Assembly (NCBI GenBank): GCA_035260485.1
Contig: DATFVC010000004.1
Span: 1 to 17,717, forward strand
DNA: 17,717 nucleotides
Reading direction: 5' to 3'
Origin: VRUE01 sp035260485
GTDB lineage: Bacteria; Actinomycetota; Thermoleophilia; Solirubrobacterales; 70-9
Numbering within the stretch: position 1 is the first letter of the stretch; the number at the start of each line of letters is the position of its first letter. Below are positions 14,713-17,717 of this stretch, piece after piece. Below the pieces are notes generated by a model. That model did no database searches. It was not told where the DNA came from and worked only from the letters and a program-made list of their open reading frames with translations. Position numbers and translations under genes: made by a program.

Positions 14713-16044
14713 ATGAAATTCAGCATGCCGTCGTGGACGCTTTCACGCGGCAACGGTTCGGAGCCCGATCTGGTGCTGGACCGGCTGGAGGCGCTGGATG
14801 CTCAGCTCAACGAGCTGGAGCGCCGTCGTATCTCGCTCGATGCCCGCGAGCGTGATCTCGACCGACGCGCCGGCGTGTTGCAGGAAGGGGAGTCCCAGCA
14901 GCGAGACGAGCTTGAGCGGGTTGCCTCTCTGAGCGCCGTCGAGGCACGCCAGGCGCTGCTCAGGCAAGTCGAAACCGACGCTCGGCGCCAGGCGGGTCTT
15001 GCCTTGCGCAGGATCGAGGAGGAGACCCGGCTCGAGGCTGAGCGCCGTGCTCGCGGAATCCTCGCCACGGCGACGCAGCGCCTCGCCGGGCCGCACGCGG
15101 TGCGGACGACCACCCAGCTCGTGCATCTCCCGAATGATGAGATGAAGGGCAGGATCATCGGCCGCGAAGGGCGCAACATCCAGGCGCTCGAGCAGCTCAC
15201 CGGAGTCGACATCATCGTCGACGACACTCCTTCCGCCGTGCGCCTTTCGAGCTTCGACGGCATGCGCCGCGAGGTCGCCCGGCTGACGCTGGAGCGACTG
15301 ATCGCCGACGGCCGCATCCACCCTGCTCGCTGCGAGGAGGCATTTGAGCAGGCGACCGGGGAGATCGAGGATCGGATCGTCGAAGAAGGAGAGCGGGCAA
15401 CGCTCGATGCCAACATCAACGGCCTTCATCCACAGCTGATCGACCTGCTCGGCAAGCTGCAGTTCCGCACCAGTTACGGACAGAACGTGCTCACCCATCT
15501 GGTCGAGTGCTCGTATCTCGCGACGCTCATCGCGCTCGAGCTCGGCGCGGCGGGGGACATCGCGAGGCGCGCGGCCCTGTTGCACGACATCGGCAAGGCG
15601 GTCGATCAGGACGTGGAGGGCACCCATGCTCGGGTCGGCGCCCGCCTCGCCCGTCGCTACGGCGAGAGCGAGGCCGTGGTCCACGCGATCGAGGCCCACC
15701 ACGACGAGGTCGAGCCTCGCACGGTCGAGGCGGTGATCGTGCAGGCCGCCGATGCTCTCTCGGGGGCGCGGCCGGGTGCTCGCGGGGCCACGTTAGAGAA
15801 CTATGTGGCTCGCCTGCACGACCTCGAGGCGCTCGCGTCCAGCCATGCTGGGGTAGAGAAGGTCTACGCGATGCAGGCAGGCCGCGAGGTGCGGGTGATG
15901 GTCGACCCCGGCGAAGTCGACGACGAGCGAGCGGCGTTGATCTCACATGAGATAGCCACCGCGATCGAGCGCGAGATCTCCTATCCGGGCCGGATCAAGA
16001 TCACCGTCATCCGCGAGAGCCGCGCGACAAATTACGCTCGCTGA
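14713..16044 (+). CDS. rny: Ribonuclease Y lacking the N-terminal membrane anchor
   Basis: RNase Y is an endonuclease that starts mRNA decay. The 443-residue protein has, in order, a charged coiled coil (~18-115), a KH RNA-binding domain (~135-200, with MKGRIIGREGRNIQALE, IIVDDTP and ADGRIHP), and an HD phosphohydrolase domain with catalytic HD at 291-292 (ALLHDIGKAVDQDVEGTH) and EAHHDEV. It ends in the usual GRIKITVIRESRATNYAR. Typical members have ~510-520 residues and begin with a transmembrane helix; this one begins MKFSMPSWTLSRGNG with no hydrophobic span and a shortened coiled coil. An in-frame TAG at 14710-14712 sits directly before the ATG, so no longer start is possible. A cytosolic enzyme, or one recruited by a partner, is inferred. 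Confidence 0.93.
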   Translation: MKFSMPSWTLSRGNGSEPDLVLDRLEALDAQLNELERRRISLDARERDLDRRAGVLQEGESQQRDELERVASLSAVEARQALLRQVETDARRQAGLALRRIEEETRLEAERRARGILATATQRLAGPHAVRTTTQLVHLPNDEMKGRIIGREGRNIQALEQLTGVDIIVDDTPSAVRLSSFDGMRREVARLTLERLIADGRIHPARCEEAFEQATGEIEDRIVEEGERATLDANINGLHPQLIDLLGKLQFRTSYGQNVLTHLVECSYLATLIALELGAAGDIARRAALLHDIGKAVDQDVEGTHARVGARLARRYGESEAVVHAIEAHHDEVEPRTVEAVIVQAADALSGARPGARGATLENYVARLHDLEALASSHAGVEKVYAMQAGREVRVMVDPGEVDDERAALISHEIATAIEREISYPGRIKITVIRESRATNYAR

Positions 16045-16060
16045 AGTCGGGCCGAGTGGA

Positions 16061-16066
16061 TAGGAT
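16061..16066 (+). promoter_or_regulatory. Candidate -10 box for the 84-aa gene
   Basis: TAGGAT ends 9 nt before ATG 16076 in the 31-nt gap after rny, and no Shine-Dalgarno motif precedes the ATG. No convincing -35 box is seen. Confidence 0.35.
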
Positions 16067-16075
16067 GCCGCGCGC

Positions 16076-16330
16076 ATGGATAACGAAACGCTCTTCTTCG
16101 TAATCGGCCCGCTGCTCGCCGTCTCGGCGATCGTCGTCAGCTTCATCGGGCTGCGCAGCGAAAAGTTCCCCGGCCGGTTCGCTCCGCTCGTATTCCTCTG
16201 GTTCGCGATCCTGGTCGGCAGCGCGACGACCTTCGCCGTCTTCCATTCCAAGGACGAGGAAAGCCACAAGGAGCAGTCATCCGGCTTGCCGCAAGCGACG
16301 GAAGAAGCCGAAGAAGCGGAGTCCCAGTAG
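16076..16330 (+). CDS. Small two-span membrane protein (84 aa)
   Basis: Two hydrophobic helices are clear: about residues 6-26 (LFFVIGPLLAVSAIVVSFIGL) and 36-57 (APLVFLWFAILVGSATTFAVF), joined by a short basic loop (RSEKFPGRF). The C-terminal 27 residues are polar and end in a Glu/Ala-rich acidic tail (ATEEAEEAESQ). By the positive-inside rule the basic loop would be cytoplasmic and both ends outside, though the first end carries little charge. No family is recognised. It lies between an anchorless RNase Y gene and miaB. Any link to either is speculative. ATG 16076 has a TAGGAT box upstream. Confidence 0.75.
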   Translation: MDNETLFFVIGPLLAVSAIVVSFIGLRSEKFPGRFAPLVFLWFAILVGSATTFAVFHSKDEESHKEQSSGLPQATEEAEEAESQ

Positions 16331-16333
16331 GGC

Positions 16334-16339
16334 TAGAGT
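16334..16339 (+). promoter_or_regulatory. Candidate -10 box for miaB
   Basis: TAGAGT ends 8 nt before ATG 16348 in the 17-nt gap after the 84-aa gene. No Shine-Dalgarno motif precedes miaB. No good -35 box is seen 16-18 nt upstream, where the sequence is coding for the acidic tail. Confidence 0.4.
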
Positions 16340-16347
16340 CTGGGCTC

Positions 16348-17667
<1,320 letters not shown>

Positions 17668-17676
17668 GGCGGTGTC

Positions 17677-17701
17677 GGGGCAACCCCTCACTCAACTTTT
17701 T
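17677..17701 (+). terminator. Weak candidate intrinsic terminator after miaB
   Basis: GGGG-CAA-CCCC (17677-17687) is a 4-bp GC hairpin followed, 9 nt later, by TTTTT (17697-17701). The stem is short and the T-run displaced. The outer bases TGAGG/CCTCA could form an alternative pairing. Only 16 nt of window follow, including a GTG at 17704 that could begin another gene; this cannot be judged. Confidence 0.25.
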
Positions 17702-17717
17702 CGGTGGAGCCACGTCG

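Overview
The window is gene-dense, very GC-rich DNA and looks like a housekeeping stretch of an actinobacterial chromosome. Three things suggest the deep-branching class Thermoleophilia (Solirubrobacterales-like): GTG starts are frequent, the pheT-argCJBD order is the actinobacterial one, and an RNase Y gene sits beside recA. The lineage is an inference from gene order and protein style, not from a marker search. All supported genes are on the + strand, and the large reverse-strand frames are GC-driven shadows. No gap between supported genes reaches 100 bases, so no stretch over 300 bases lacks a gene.

Region 1 (1-7048) is translation plus arginine biosynthesis. The 3' end of pheT overlaps argC, followed by argJ, argB and argD with 4-nt overlaps or short gaps. 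Two lineage-type genes come next: a 152-aa helical/coiled-coil protein and a 118-aa single-span membrane protein with a Thr/Ser/Glu/Pro-rich tail. Then comes argG. Together argC/J/B/D carry acetylglutamate to acetylornithine and, through ArgJ, release ornithine. ArgG acts later on citrulline. argF, argR and argH, which usually share this cluster in other actinobacteria, are not in the window.

Region 2 (7049-8571) is envelope-related. A 50-aa single-span protein abuts argG, then a possible 20-aa micro-ORF, then a secreted coiled-coil protein ending in a lysozyme/Rpf-like transglycosylase domain, then a 76-aa coiled-coil protein with a C-terminal membrane anchor.

Region 3 (8613-17667) is a cell-division, recombination and RNA-maintenance block: ftsK, a RodZ-like HTH membrane protein, cinA, thpR, recA, an RNase Y gene without a membrane anchor, an 84-aa two-span membrane protein, and miaB. 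The order resembles the ftsK-rodZ-pgsA-cinA-recA-rny-miaB neighbourhood of other Gram-positives, but pgsA and recX are absent.

The most noteworthy signals are these. A TAGnnT-type -10 box lies 6-10 nt upstream of several start codons that lack a Shine-Dalgarno sequence, which suggests leaderless transcripts. RNase Y is bounded by an in-frame stop and so cannot have its usual membrane helix. There is a cluster of very small genes between argG and ftsK. I found no mobile element, CRISPR array, defence system, tRNA or rRNA. Most of the window is conserved housekeeping sequence, and I do not see a clear undescribed multi-gene system.
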